A DNA stretch of 64,000 nucleotides from Nocardioides luteus (GTDB lineage Bacteria; Actinomycetota; Actinomycetes; Propionibacteriales; Nocardioidaceae). Of this stretch, positions 36,701 to 44,608 are shown one piece after another (positions within the stretch are counted from its first letter, which is position 1; each line of letters starts with the position of its first letter). The stretch lies in the NCBI RefSeq assembly GCF_015752315.1, contig NZ_JADOVJ010000001.1:620001-684000 (forward strand). Reading direction: 5' to 3'. Below the pieces are notes generated by a model that did not search any database, was not told the origin of the DNA, and saw only the letters and a program-made list of their open reading frames with translations. The position numbers and the translations under genes were made by a program.

Positions 36701-37428
36701 TGACATTCGGGAATAATTTCCATCTCGATCTATCTCGGCTCCACTGCTTACGCAGGTTGGTGATTAGTACTTCGAGCCCCTTTCGAGTGACTCTTCCATC
36801 GGGGCTGAGCCATTTGTCGATTCGAACTAAGGCGCCAACCGGAACTCACGAGCCTCATTCTGTCGCATACAATCTTTCGGATCAGCCGTACTTGATCGAC
36901 TTGGACCTCTGGGGTGATGTCGTTCCGGGTCTGACTCCCGATTCCCCAAATCCTCCATGGAACTTCGAGGTTCTTCGGACTTCGATACGGCTGAAGACAG
37001 TGAAGATTCAAGAGACGCGAAGACTATCGTCCCTTGCGGGCATCGAGGAATTGAAAAGTCTGAAGGCGCTCGATCTCTCGTCGAGTAGCGTTCGAAATCT
37101 GTCAGGAATCCGGTCCCATGCGGGTAACTATGTCCGTAACGAGTTTGGCGATTTCGTTCCGCGACAAGAGGCACTTCTTATGAAAGACGGAATGGCTTCC
37201 GTCGGTAGCACGTGGAGTATCGGGTCCTGTGAATCCCTTCAGGAGATTCGTCTGCAAAATTGCACGGATCTTTTCAGTATCGACGGACTTGAAGAATGTC
37301 CTTCCATCAACTTCGCCGATTTTCGAGGCTCTGGCTGGGGCCGAGGCTTATACAGCGCCTTTGAAGCGCTTCACCCGAATGCGACAATTCTTGCCGACGA
37401 TTGGGTCGATCATCAAGAGACTGGGTGA
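33769..37428 (+). CDS. NACHT-domain NTPase with leucine-rich repeats (bacterial NLR-like)
   Basis: The 1219 residues fall into an N-terminal mostly helical region of about 280 residues with no recognised enzymatic motif, a STAND/NACHT module, and a leucine-rich C-terminus. Walker A is GTAGSGKTT (296-304), Walker B VVFLDGLDEV (Asp 385, Asp 388, Glu 389), sensor LTTRPE (416-421), and the winged-helix end HRTFLEYLAAH (about 625-635). From about residue 830 the chain shows irregular leucine-rich repeats, clearest at LKSLKALDLSSSSVRNLSGI. Bacterial NACHT proteins are known anti-phage sensors, so immune function is likely but unproven. ATG 33769 follows GGAGGAGC. Base composition and TTA/ATA codons point to recent transfer. 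Confidence 0.88.
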   Translation: MAIEWIPLAAAVTTKALQMLHVPESDILKTGIQSAYSVLSDHVTSRRGAVNHTIERTLRRQQRQFKNFDKGEVRVAEDEKVAVVDAVTRVIESADIDYASIEALNFNSDALYSNLQEDLNNEFRVTMLAPESCSYGNSLAILVSRQIVAVLCAMPEFGVNLSLSTFLIAKDAPDRILSELNQVVVASARIGTEDENSKFTANFLYQTAITYGHIELFGLDDVPPALRRVALDLAYINVSTSFPITPEAMGEKSHLVSSKHSSDFLRDYDRVATETIGDLINESRRLKRGLRLAVKGTAGSGKTTLTSWLATCLATSQSDNRDLPPALSNWVGRIPIVVPLRQVSNTANESLTADSLIRVSPLFGTQPGGWLENILASGRAVVFLDGLDEVREERRGDARKWVRFLSSEYPDIDIILTTRPEALDFSLLSELEYSAVELKPLDIEQEKLLVRKWFDAQCLTAPPNVKDIYRARQSDLMRRLNDDPMLSDLAETPLTAAMLCAYYASSSDDGPQSRKRLILSVLAVLVDGRDRSRGLIPPELVPFTLDHKMDLLGGIALAMFRSGRSMVSISPKDRGARPFYVRIDGDDLTDSIRSPIIDIALTVEHLLRRSGVFARLGDSEAHFVHRTFLEYLAAHRIYNQGLRRELVDHPLRPGWFEVCGHYSDLAARHDAVSMVEDLLELARPTEPQLRRRLDYCLADCLSGVVNPDSALRAQVSTRLRDSLPPETDEEIVLLASLGPGAIDLISDLTSATQAKAAVLTAARIRSEAALSLVSAVARSEWSEDCLEAILNAWRQFDARAYAELVLASLDLSKVRLVVPTRREADAFSLVGDVGEVVLGHCDTVTDLSWLDPGASYLTIDLEGAVSVDDVSNLESHTETRRVRLPKVGAVSDVRALGALDGLTDLHIPNASKITEFGTPSRLTGVSTLTVGEAKQGALAKLIESVDALKVLSILNTWIDDYRPFRNIPEVSRLSLLDVTFGNNFHLDLSRLHCLRRLVISTSSPFRVTLPSGLSHLSIRTKAPTGTHEPHSVAYNLSDQPYLIDLDLWGDVVPGLTPDSPNPPWNFEVLRTSIRLKTVKIQETRRLSSLAGIEELKSLKALDLSSSSVRNLSGIRSHAGNYVRNEFGDFVPRQEALLMKDGMASVGSTWSIGSCESLQEIRLQNCTDLFSIDGLEECPSINFADFRGSGWGRGLYSAFEALHPNATILADDWVDHQETG

Positions 37429-37448
37429 CGATTCACGACGTCGGCTGA

Positions 37449-37522
37449 ATCGCACTGAGGGGCTGTGGCCGTACCGGCGTCACTGCTGCTTCCCTTTGAC
37501 TGATGACGGGACTCAGTGCGAT
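37449..37522. repeat. Inverted repeat near the right end of the island
   Basis: ATCGCACTGAG (37449-37459) and CTCAGTGCGAT (37512-37522) are exact complements separated by 52 bases. It begins 20 bases after the NACHT stop and ends 19 bases before the perfect repeat. It may be a terminator or a recombination-related structure. Confidence 0.6.
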
Positions 37523-37536
37523 GACGCAAGGAGGGA

Positions 37537-37565
37537 AGCTACCGTCGCAGACCCTCATGCGCTGA
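37537..37565 (+). repeat. Right boundary repeat (attachment-like site)
   Basis: The second copy of the araC 3'-end sequence: 24 of 24 bases identical at 37542-37565 and 28 of 29 from 37537. It lies outside any gene, 6 bases from the stop of the convergent TPR gene. Confidence 0.92.
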
Positions 37566-37571
37566 GGTGCC

Positions 37572-38306
37572 TCACCACTGGGGCTCGTCGCTGAACCCGC
37601 CGTAGTCGTCGAGGTCGGCGTCGTCGCGGCGGTAGCTCTCGCCGTCGCCGTTGCGCTTGTCGAGCTTGTCCTCCTTCTTGCTCTGGTCCTGCGGCGGGTC
37701 CGGCGGGTCGTCCTGCTGGTCAGGCCTGATAGGCGTCTTCGGGGTCAGCTTCTCCTGGAGGCGCTCCTCGACGGACTCACCCTGCTGGGACTGCTCGGGG
37801 CCCTGGCCGGCGTCGGTGGGGCAGTCGCCCTCCTTCAGCGTGGCGAGCGCCTCCTCGTAGGCAGCCTTCGCGCCCTGCTGGTTGCCGGCGTCGCGGGCGC
37901 GGTCGCCGATCGCCTCCTGGGTGAGCGACATGTTGATGCGTACGGTGCACTCGTGGTCCTCGGGCACCCGCTCCAAGGCCTCGCCGTAGTAGGCGATCGC
38001 GCGGGCGTTCTCGCCGAGGAGGAAGGCGGCGTTGCCGGCGTCGAAGTGGGCGATCCACGGCTGCAGGATGTTGAGCTCACGGTTGGCGGAGTAGTGCTCC
38101 ATCGCGGTCGCGGCGTCGCGCAGGTCCCAGGCCTCGCGGCCCGCGCGGTCGTGGTGGCCCATCAGGATCACCTTCATCAGGAAGGCCAGCCCGATCACGA
38201 CCGGCACGATCCCGGCCAGCAGGAGTGCGCGTCGCACCTGCTCGCGGGCGGTGCGTACGGGGGGCTGCGGCTCGGTGGCCTCGACGGGTGTTTCGGTCAG
38301 CGTCAC
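37572..38306 (-). CDS. Membrane protein with TPR-like region (BatC-like position)
   Basis: The 244 residues have one N-terminal membrane helix (LLLAGIVPVVIGLAFLMKVIL), a TPR-like helical segment (about 70-160, DAGNAAFLLGENARAIAYYGEALERVP is its core) and a long acidic, Gln/Asp-rich disordered tail. The GTG start at 38306 overlaps the stop of the preceding vWA gene (GTGA). It is the last gene of the MoxR/DUF58/vWA operon, the place where BatC/BatE-type TPR proteins occur. Precise role unknown. Confidence 0.8.
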   Translation of the reverse strand: MTLTETPVEATEPQPPVRTAREQVRRALLLAGIVPVVIGLAFLMKVILMGHHDRAGREAWDLRDAATAMEHYSANRELNILQPWIAHFDAGNAAFLLGENARAIAYYGEALERVPEDHECTVRINMSLTQEAIGDRARDAGNQQGAKAAYEEALATLKEGDCPTDAGQGPEQSQQGESVEERLQEKLTPKTPIRPDQQDDPPDPPQDQSKKEDKLDKRNGDGESYRRDDADLDDYGGFSDEPQW

Positions 38307-39205
38307 GACAGCACCTCCTCGGCCTCGTGCCCGCGGCGGCGGTGGCCCCACAGTTCCCACAGCAAGAGTGCCAGCAGGGGGAAGCCGAAGATCCAGGCGC
38401 GGGACACCTCACCGCCGGCGGAGGTCTTCTCGGTGAGCATCTCCGAGTCCCAGGTGGAGGCCTCGGTGGCGATCTCCTTGGTCTCCTTCGTCGTGCGGTG
38501 AAGTGTCTGAAGACCCATCTGACCTGCGATCTCGCGCAGGTTGGCCAGGTCGATCCGGGAGCGGGCGTCCTGGCCCTCGCCGTCCTTGAGGTAGCCGTCC
38601 TGGGGGCGTTCGTCGTCCCACGGCATCCGGCCGCCCTCCTCGGTGCCGTAGCCGAGCACCACGCCGCCGGCGGAGAGGTCGTCGATCTCGCTGAACGACT
38701 GCTGGTCGACGCCCTCGCGGGTGTTCTCGCCGTCGGAGGCGAACACCACGATCCGGCGCCGCTCGGGGAAGCGCTCCTGGTCGCGCTCGAGCGCCGAGAT
38801 GACCTCGTCACGCGGGGCGTCGACCATCGAGCCGGACCCGTCGAAGGCCCGCTCGGCGTAGAGACCGTCGACCCAGGCGTTGAAGGCGGTGGTGTCGTAG
38901 GTGAACGGCATCTCGGTGCGCACGACCTCGCCGCCGAAGGTGATCGCCCCGAACCGCACCGACGGCAGCGCCGCCGAGAGCGCCTTGAGGTCCTTCTTGA
39001 GCTGCGTCATCCGGGCCTCGCCGCCGGGCCCGTCCTCGGCGACCATCGACCGGGTGCGGTCGACCACGACGAGGACATCGAGGTCGGCCGTACGCATCTC
39101 CGACGGCGCCGCGCCCCAGCTCGGCCGCACCAGGACGATGACGGTGAGCAGGACGATCAGCACGCGGCGTACGAGCGTGAGGATCTGCCACCCCAAGGCG
39201 CTCAT
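38303..39205 (-). CDS. Membrane-bound vWA-domain protein 2 (BatB-like)
   Basis: The 300 residues have a membrane helix at each end and a vWA domain between them, with the MIDAS-like start VVVDRTRSMVAED (DxTxS in place of the usual DxSxS) and VVFASDGENTREG. Such pairs of vWA proteins with MoxR ATPases form BatABC-type membrane complexes. ATG 39205 overlaps the stop of the upstream gene by four bases. Confidence 0.85.
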   Translation of the reverse strand: MSALGWQILTLVRRVLIVLLTVIVLVRPSWGAAPSEMRTADLDVLVVVDRTRSMVAEDGPGGEARMTQLKKDLKALSAALPSVRFGAITFGGEVVRTEMPFTYDTTAFNAWVDGLYAERAFDGSGSMVDAPRDEVISALERDQERFPERRRIVVFASDGENTREGVDQQSFSEIDDLSAGGVVLGYGTEEGGRMPWDDERPQDGYLKDGEGQDARSRIDLANLREIAGQMGLQTLHRTTKETKEIATEASTWDSEMLTEKTSAGGEVSRAWIFGFPLLALLLWELWGHRRRGHEAEEVLS

Positions 39206-40281
39206 CGGCCCACCTCGCTCGGTGGGCGAGTCTGCTGGGGCCACGGGGCCGGCGGGGGAGTCGGGCGAGGCCGCGAGCCCGGGGACAGCCGCCCGGAGCG
39301 GACCAGGGCGTAGACCCACCCGGCGATCAGCATCAGGACCCCGAGGACGATCGTCGCGATCGGCCAGCCGGGAGCGTCGCGGACCTGGTACTTCGGCGGC
39401 TCGACGACCTCGTCGGCCGAGAGCCGGTCGATGCCGGCCAGGATCGACTCGATCGAGCCGTCGTCACCGAGCAGCGAGAAGGTGCCGCCGGTGTCGGTCA
39501 TCGCCTTGTCGAAGGTGGCGCGCTTGTCCTCCTGGAAGCTGAGGTCGGCGGAGCCGATGCCGTAGAGCTGGACGTCGCGCTCCTTGGCGAACTCGGTGGC
39601 CTCGGGCAGCGAGTAGACCGGCGGCCCGCCCTGCGGGTCGTTGTCGGAGGCGACGATGACCGCCCGGCCGCGCTCGGGGTTGGACAGGTCGAAGCGCTTG
39701 ACGCAGGAGACGATCCCGTCGCTGATCAGGGAGGCGCGCTCCTTGCCGAGGTAGGTGCCGGCGACGTACTCCTGGTCGCCGAGGGCGAAGGCCCGGCCGG
39801 CGCGGGCCAGCTCGTCCTGCACCCAGCCGTAGTCGTCGGTGAGGGGGAAGACGGTGACCGCGGCGTCGCTCCACAGGACCAGGCTGACCCGCTCGCCGTT
39901 GAGGCCGGCGACGAGCTGGGAGTAGGCCTGGGTGACCTGGGTGTCCTCGTCGAACATCGAGGTCGAGGCGTCCAGGCAGAGCACGATGTCGCGGGTGGAG
40001 TAGCGGTTCTGGGTGATGTCGGTGGTCTGCGGCCGGGCGATCAGCCAGATGCACCCGATCACGGCGAGCGCGATCCCCGCGGTCTGCCACCAGGACAGCC
40101 AGCGCTGCTGGGTCGCGAGCTCCCGGAACCGGGGGAGGCGCTTGAGGCGCTCGGTGTGGGCGACAAGCACGGCGTCGGCCGGGCGGCGGTGCACCCGGGC
40201 GGCGAGTACGACGATCGCGGCGACGGCGATCACCGTGACGACCAGCATGATCACGCCGAGGACGGGCCATCTCAGGTCCAT
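39202..40281 (-). CDS. Membrane-bound vWA-domain protein 1 (BatA-like)
   Basis: The 359 residues begin with two membrane helices (MDLRWPVLGVIMLVVTVIAV and the segment near WWQTAGIALAVIGCIWLI), then a vWA domain with MIDAS LCLDASTSMFDED and VIVASDNDPQGG, and a C-terminal helix (IATIVLGVLMLIAGWVYALV). It overlaps the preceding gene by ten bases. ATG 40281 is chosen because it begins the first membrane helix; the longer open frame lies over its neighbour. Confidence 0.85.
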   Translation of the reverse strand: MDLRWPVLGVIMLVVTVIAVAAIVVLAARVHRRPADAVLVAHTERLKRLPRFRELATQQRWLSWWQTAGIALAVIGCIWLIARPQTTDITQNRYSTRDIVLCLDASTSMFDEDTQVTQAYSQLVAGLNGERVSLVLWSDAAVTVFPLTDDYGWVQDELARAGRAFALGDQEYVAGTYLGKERASLISDGIVSCVKRFDLSNPERGRAVIVASDNDPQGGPPVYSLPEATEFAKERDVQLYGIGSADLSFQEDKRATFDKAMTDTGGTFSLLGDDGSIESILAGIDRLSADEVVEPPKYQVRDAPGWPIATIVLGVLMLIAGWVYALVRSGRLSPGSRPRPTPPPAPWPQQTRPPSEVGR

Positions 40282-40775
40282 GTCGTCACCACCTGCCGGG
40301 CCCGGCCCAGTGCCTCGGGGAAGCGCTCGGCTGCCTGGCCCTCCTCCTCGGAGGCGAAGGCGGGCGGGTACATCACCTCGACGGCCATCGCCAGGGGACG
40401 GGTGCGGGGGTCGCTGCGTACGGTCGCCTTCAGGTCGGCGAGGACCATCTTGTCGGCCGGGATCTGGCTGACCTCGGCGACGTAGTCGCGCACGGTGCGG
40501 CTGAGGTGCTGGTGACCGACCCGAGCCGGTACGTCGCCACGGTGCACCGCCCGCTCGATCCGGTCGATCTCGGCCAGGTGCTCGGCGCGCAGGTCGCGCG
40601 GCTCGGGGACCCACGGCGTCTCGACCTCGACGACCGTCCGGCGCTTGCGGGTCAGCAGGATGACGGCGAGGTAGTAGAGCGCCACCCCGGCGAGCAGCGC
40701 GAGCGCGAGCACCAGCCACCAGCCCGAGTGGGCCAGCGGCTGCTGGAACTCCTCGGGGACGCTACCGGCGCGCAT
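40272..40775 (-). CDS. Single-pass membrane protein of the MoxR/vWA operon, unknown
   Basis: The 167 residues have one membrane helix (WWLVLALALLAGVALYYLAVILL) and a cytoplasmic helical domain of about 120 residues. No family was recognised with confidence; its position matches small BatD/DUF4381-type partners in MoxR operons. ATG 40775 lies 14 bases inside the end of the DUF58 gene. Confidence 0.75.
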   Translation of the reverse strand: MRAGSVPEEFQQPLAHSGWWLVLALALLAGVALYYLAVILLTRKRRTVVEVETPWVPEPRDLRAEHLAEIDRIERAVHRGDVPARVGHQHLSRTVRDYVAEVSQIPADKMVLADLKATVRSDPRTRPLAMAVEVMYPPAFASEEEGQAAERFPEALGRARQVVTTWT

Positions 40776-41649
40776 GACGGTGCCTCTCCAGGAGATGGAA
40801 GACGGCGCCGATGGCGGTGGTGTCGTCGCGGACCCGCTGGTAGGCGATGCCGAGGCGGTCCAGCGTGCTGCGCAGGCCGTGCTCCTCGGCAGCGGCCAGC
40901 TCGGCGTACTGCGCCTGGAGGACCGCGTCGCCGCTGAGCCATCCCGGCAGGGCCGCGACGGTGTCGACGTCGACGGTCGGTGCGCCGCCGGCCACCGCGG
41001 TGGTGGGGTCGAGGTCGTCGATGCCCGCGACCAGCACCTCGTGCTGGACGGTGAGGCGGCGCAGGATCGCGGCCATCTCGTCGCTGACCGAGTGCTCGTC
41101 GGTGACGACGAGCAGGATCGCCCGGCGGCGTACGTTGGTGGCGATGTGGCGCAGGACGGCGACGATGTCCGCCTCGGCGGCGTCGGGGGTGATGGCGTCG
41201 TGCGCCTGCCCCAGCGCCCGCTCGAGCGCGACCTCGGTGTCGGCAGGCTTGGTGAGCTTCTGGGTCTCCGAGTCGCCGTAGGCGACCGCGACCTTGTCGC
41301 CGTGGCGCACGCCCAGCCAGCCGACCAGGCCGGCGGTGAAGATCGCCAGGTCGCGCTTGGTCGTGGTGCCGGTCGCCTGGGCCGCCATGCTCCGGCCCGT
41401 GGAGATGGCCAGCAGCACCAGATGCTGGCGCTCGGCGGTGAACCGCTTGACCAGCAGGCTCCGGGACCGTGCCGTCGCCTTCCAGTCGATGTCCTTCACG
41501 TCGTCGCCGGGGACGTACTCCCGCAGGTCGTGGAAGTCCATCGAGCGCCCTGTCTGAAGTGACGCGTACTCCCCGTCGAGCAGCCCGACCACCTTGCGGT
41601 GGGCATGGATCATCAGCCGCGTGCGGATCCGAGGAAGGTACGTCGCCAT
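40762..41649 (-). CDS. DUF58 domain protein
   Basis: The 295 residues contain the DUF58 hallmark GRSMDFHDLREYVPGDDVKD (about 36-55) followed by IDWKATARS and a vWA-like fold (LLAISTGRSM, HGDKVAVAYGD). These proteins always accompany MoxR ATPases and are thought to act with them as a chaperone-like pair. ATG 41649 begins MATYLPRIRTRLM. The much longer open frame upstream lies over moxR in another frame and is a shadow. Confidence 0.88.
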   Translation of the reverse strand: MATYLPRIRTRLMIHAHRKVVGLLDGEYASLQTGRSMDFHDLREYVPGDDVKDIDWKATARSRSLLVKRFTAERQHLVLLAISTGRSMAAQATGTTTKRDLAIFTAGLVGWLGVRHGDKVAVAYGDSETQKLTKPADTEVALERALGQAHDAITPDAAEADIVAVLRHIATNVRRRAILLVVTDEHSVSDEMAAILRRLTVQHEVLVAGIDDLDPTTAVAGGAPTVDVDTVAALPGWLSGDAVLQAQYAELAAAEEHGLRSTLDRLGIAYQRVRDDTTAIGAVFHLLERHRHARR

Positions 41650-41663
41650 GTGCTCAGGGGAGA

Positions 41664-42710
41664 TCAGGGGCTGGGAACAGCGCGGACCAGTGCGTCGACG
41701 AGCATCTCGGGCTGGACCTTCTCGGCCAGCGCCTCGAAGCTGAGGTGGAGCCGGTGGCGCAGGATGCTGTGGCGCAGCTCGCGCACGTCCTCGGGGGTGA
41801 CGTAGGAGCGGCCGAGCAGCAGCGCCGCCGCGCGGGAGGCCTGCAGGAAGGCGATCGAGGCACGCGGGGACGCGCCGATCTCGACGTAGGAGCCGGTCTC
41901 CGGCCCGAGGAGCTGGCGGGCGTTGCGGGTGGCCTGGACGAGGGCGACGATGTAGCGCTTGATCGCCGGGTCGACGTAGACGCGCTTGGTCAGCTCCTGG
42001 AGCCAGATCACGTCGTCGGGGTCGGCGACCGGACGGGTCTCCTCGTGGTCGGGACCGAGCGTGCCGGCCTCGATGCGCTCCAGGACGATGAGCTCCTCGC
42101 CGTCGCTGGGGTAGTTGACGATCTCCTTGAGCAGGAACCGGTCCATCTGGGCGTGGGGGAGGACGTAGGTGCCCTCCTCCTCGATCGGGTTCTGCGTGGC
42201 GAGCACCATGAACGGGCGTGGCAGCGGGTGGACGTGGCCGGCGATGCTCGTCTGGCGCTCCTGCATCGCCTCGAGCATGGCGCTCTGGGTCTTGGCGGAG
42301 CTTCGGTTGATCTCGTCCAGCAGCACGAAGTTGGCATGGACCGGTCCGAGCTGGGTCTCGAACTCGTGGTTGCGCTGGTCGTAGACCTGGGTGCCGATGA
42401 TGTCGCTCGGCAGCAGGTCGGGGGTGCACTGGATCCGGGAGAACTGTGCCTTCACCGTCTGGCTCAGCGTGCTCGCGGCAAGTGTCTTGGCCAGTCCGGG
42501 CACGCTCTCCAGCAGCACGTGGCCCTCGGAGAGAAGCGCGATCAGCAGCGCTGTCCTGAGCCGTTCCTGGCCGACCACACGGCTGCTGAAGGCGGTGCTG
42601 ATCCGCCCGACGATCTCCTTCGCCCTGGCGATCTCCTCGGCGGACGGCGGGGCGAGGGTGGGTGCGGTGGTGGTCAAGGCGGCTCCAGAGGCGTCGGCTG
42701 TCGGTCCCAT
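41664..42710 (-). CDS. MoxR-family AAA+ ATPase
   Basis: The 348 residues have the MoxR variant Walker A ESVPGLAKT, Walker B NFVLLDEINRSS, sensor-1 VLATQNPIEEEGTY and a C-terminal helical lid. It is a different MoxR branch from the CoxD-like protein at 21.4 kb. It heads the six-gene operon MoxR-DUF58-membrane protein-vWA-vWA-TPR. ATG 42710 follows AGGAAAGG on the minus strand. Confidence 0.93.
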   Translation of the reverse strand: MGPTADASGAALTTTAPTLAPPSAEEIARAKEIVGRISTAFSSRVVGQERLRTALLIALLSEGHVLLESVPGLAKTLAASTLSQTVKAQFSRIQCTPDLLPSDIIGTQVYDQRNHEFETQLGPVHANFVLLDEINRSSAKTQSAMLEAMQERQTSIAGHVHPLPRPFMVLATQNPIEEEGTYVLPHAQMDRFLLKEIVNYPSDGEELIVLERIEAGTLGPDHEETRPVADPDDVIWLQELTKRVYVDPAIKRYIVALVQATRNARQLLGPETGSYVEIGASPRASIAFLQASRAAALLLGRSYVTPEDVRELRHSILRHRLHLSFEALAEKVQPEMLVDALVRAVPSP

Positions 42711-42796
42711 CCTTTCCTACCAGCGTACGGAACGCATCTGGGGCCCACTCGAAAGCCGTTTCCGGGCACCGTGAAGGGCCTCCGGCGGGTGGCCTG

Positions 42797-42833
42797 AACC
42801 ACATATGTGGACAGAGAGTTCATATCTGTGGTT
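42797..42833 (+). promoter_or_regulatory. Inverted repeat operator upstream of the SDR genes
   Basis: AACCACA (42797-42803) and TGTGGTT (42827-42833) are exact complements. Within and after it ATATGTGGACA and TATATGGACACA repeat directly. It lies between divergent moxR and SDR genes. It is a candidate site for the TetR regulator encoded downstream. Confidence 0.5.
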
Positions 42834-42872
42834 ATATGGACACATCGTTCACATCAACTCATGAAGGACACC

Positions 42873-43613
42873 ATGACCACCATCAACAACACCCGCGTCG
42901 CACTGGTCACCGGCGGCTCGGGCGGCATCGGAGCGGCTGTCGTCGAGCGACTGGCCCGCGACGGCTTCGCGGTCGCCGTGCACTACGCCGGCAACGCGGA
43001 GCGGGCCGAGAAGCTCGTCGCGGAGATCGCCGCGGCCGGCGGCCAGGCGATCGCAGTCGGCGGTGACGTCGCGGACGAGGTCGCGATGGCCGAGGCCTTC
43101 AAGGCCACCAGCGAGGCGTTCGGCGGCATCGACGTCGTCGTCAACACCGCCGGCATCATGGCCCTGAGCCCGATCGCGTCGCTGGACCTGGACGTCCTCG
43201 ACCGGATGCACCGCACCAACATCCGCGGCACCTTCGTCGTCTCGCAGCTCGCCGCCAACCAGGTCCGTGACGGCGGCGCCGTCATCAACTTCTCGACCTC
43301 GGTCAAGAAGGTCGCGCTGCCGGGTTACGCCGCCTACACCGCGTCCAAGGGCGCTGTCGACGCACTCACCATGGTGCTGGCCAAGGAGCTCGCGGGTCGC
43401 GACATCACCGTCAACGCGGTCGCGCCGGGACCGGTCGCCACGCCGCTGTTCCTGGACGGCAAGGACGAGGAGACCATCGAGCGGATGGCCAACATGAACC
43501 CGCTGCACCGCCTCGGCACGCCCGAAGACATCGCCGAGGTCGTGGCCTTCCTCGCGGGCCCGTGCCGCTGGATCAACGGTCAGGTCGTGTACGCCAACGG
43601 CGGCATGGTCTGA
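42873..43613 (+). CDS. Short-chain dehydrogenase/reductase 1
   Basis: The 246 residues have the NAD(P) motif TGGSGGIG, the NTAGI strand and the catalytic YAAYTASKGA (Tyr-x3-Lys), a classical SDR of 3-oxoacyl-ACP reductase type. ATG 42873 is preceded by AAGGA at the correct distance; earlier in-frame starts at 42807 and 42861 lack one. It is followed by a second SDR and a TetR regulator in the same direction. Substrate unknown. Confidence 0.88.
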   Translation: MTTINNTRVALVTGGSGGIGAAVVERLARDGFAVAVHYAGNAERAEKLVAEIAAAGGQAIAVGGDVADEVAMAEAFKATSEAFGGIDVVVNTAGIMALSPIASLDLDVLDRMHRTNIRGTFVVSQLAANQVRDGGAVINFSTSVKKVALPGYAAYTASKGAVDALTMVLAKELAGRDITVNAVAPGPVATPLFLDGKDEETIERMANMNPLHRLGTPEDIAEVVAFLAGPCRWINGQVVYANGGMV

Positions 43614-43656
43614 GCCGCAGAGAACCCCACGAAGAACCCCAAGGAAGGACATCGTC

Positions 43657-44547
43657 ATGAATCAGATCGTCGTCATCACCGGGGCCTCGAGCGGCTTCGG
43701 TGCCCTCACCGCCCGCGCGCTGGCGCGGGCCGGACAGACCGTCTACGCCGGGATGCGCGAGACCGGCGGCCGCAACGCCCCGGCGGTCCGGGCGGCGGCC
43801 GACTACTCGGCCGAGCACGGGGTCGACCTCCGCGCGATCGAGCTCGACGTCAACTCCCAGGACTCGGTCGATGCGGCCATCGCCCGGATCGAGGCCGACA
43901 ACGGCCGCATCGACGTCCTCATCCACAACGCCGGTCACATGGTCGTCGGCCCGACCGAGGCGTTCACGCCCGAGCAGCTGGCCGAGCTGTACGACGTCAA
44001 CGTGCTCTCGACCCAGCGGGTGAACCGGGCCGTGCTGCCGGGCATGCGGGCACGTGGTGCCGGCCTGGTGGTGTGGGTGTCGAGCTCCTCGGTCAAGGGC
44101 GGTACGCCGCCCTACCTGGCGCCCTACTTCGCCGCCAAGGCGGGCATGGACTCCCTCGCCGTCTCCTACGCCGGCGAGCTCGCCCGCTGGGGTGTGGAGA
44201 CCTCGATCGTCGTGCCCGGCTCGTTCACCAGCGGCACGAACCACTTCGCGCACTCCGGCCGGCCGGCCGACACGGCGGTCGAGGCCGCGTACGAGACCCG
44301 CTACGCCGGGCTCATGGGCCAGGTGGCCGAGAAGCTCGCCGCGCTGGCTCCGGCCGACGCGGACGCCTCGATGGTCTCCGACGAGATCACACGGATCGTG
44401 TCCCTGCCGGCCGGTGAGCGTCCGTTCCGGGTCCACATCGACCCGGCGGACGACGGCTCGGAGGAGGTCTCCGACGTGGCTGATCGTGTCCGCCGCGAGT
44501 TCCTCACCCGTGTCGACCTCGCCGACCTGCTCACCGTCGCTCGGTGA
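43657..44547 (+). CDS. Short-chain dehydrogenase/reductase 2
   Basis: The 296 residues have TGASSGFG (cofactor), HNAGH and SSSSVKGGTPPYLAPYFAAKAG with the Tyr-x3-Lys pair. It is longer than SDR 1, with a C-terminal extension. AAGGA lies before ATG 43657. It is 43 bases after SDR 1 and probably cotranscribed with it. Substrate unknown. Confidence 0.88.
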   Translation: MNQIVVITGASSGFGALTARALARAGQTVYAGMRETGGRNAPAVRAAADYSAEHGVDLRAIELDVNSQDSVDAAIARIEADNGRIDVLIHNAGHMVVGPTEAFTPEQLAELYDVNVLSTQRVNRAVLPGMRARGAGLVVWVSSSSVKGGTPPYLAPYFAAKAGMDSLAVSYAGELARWGVETSIVVPGSFTSGTNHFAHSGRPADTAVEAAYETRYAGLMGQVAEKLAALAPADADASMVSDEITRIVSLPAGERPFRVHIDPADDGSEEVSDVADRVRREFLTRVDLADLLTVAR

Positions 44548-44608
44548 GTCGTCTCGCTGCCGGCGCCCCATACACTGACTCACCGATCGACATCAGAAGG
44601 GTGAGGAC

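Larger units (their letters stand above)
33184..37565. mobile_element. Integrated island carrying a NACHT-LRR gene, no recombinase
   Basis: A segment of about 4.35 kb is bounded by the araC-derived direct repeat at each end. Its DNA is visibly AT-richer than its flanks and its gene uses TTA, ATA and AGA codons that are nearly absent elsewhere. It holds one large gene and no integrase, transposase or relaxase. Removing one repeat and the interior would put the araC stop 6 bases from the stop of the convergent TPR gene, a normal compact junction. Integration by a recombinase supplied in trans is the simplest reading. Confidence 0.8.

Noticed and set aside
40762..42804. 680-residue frame covering both DUF58 and moxR
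   Set aside because: Only the last 295 residues look like protein; the rest is moxR read in another frame.
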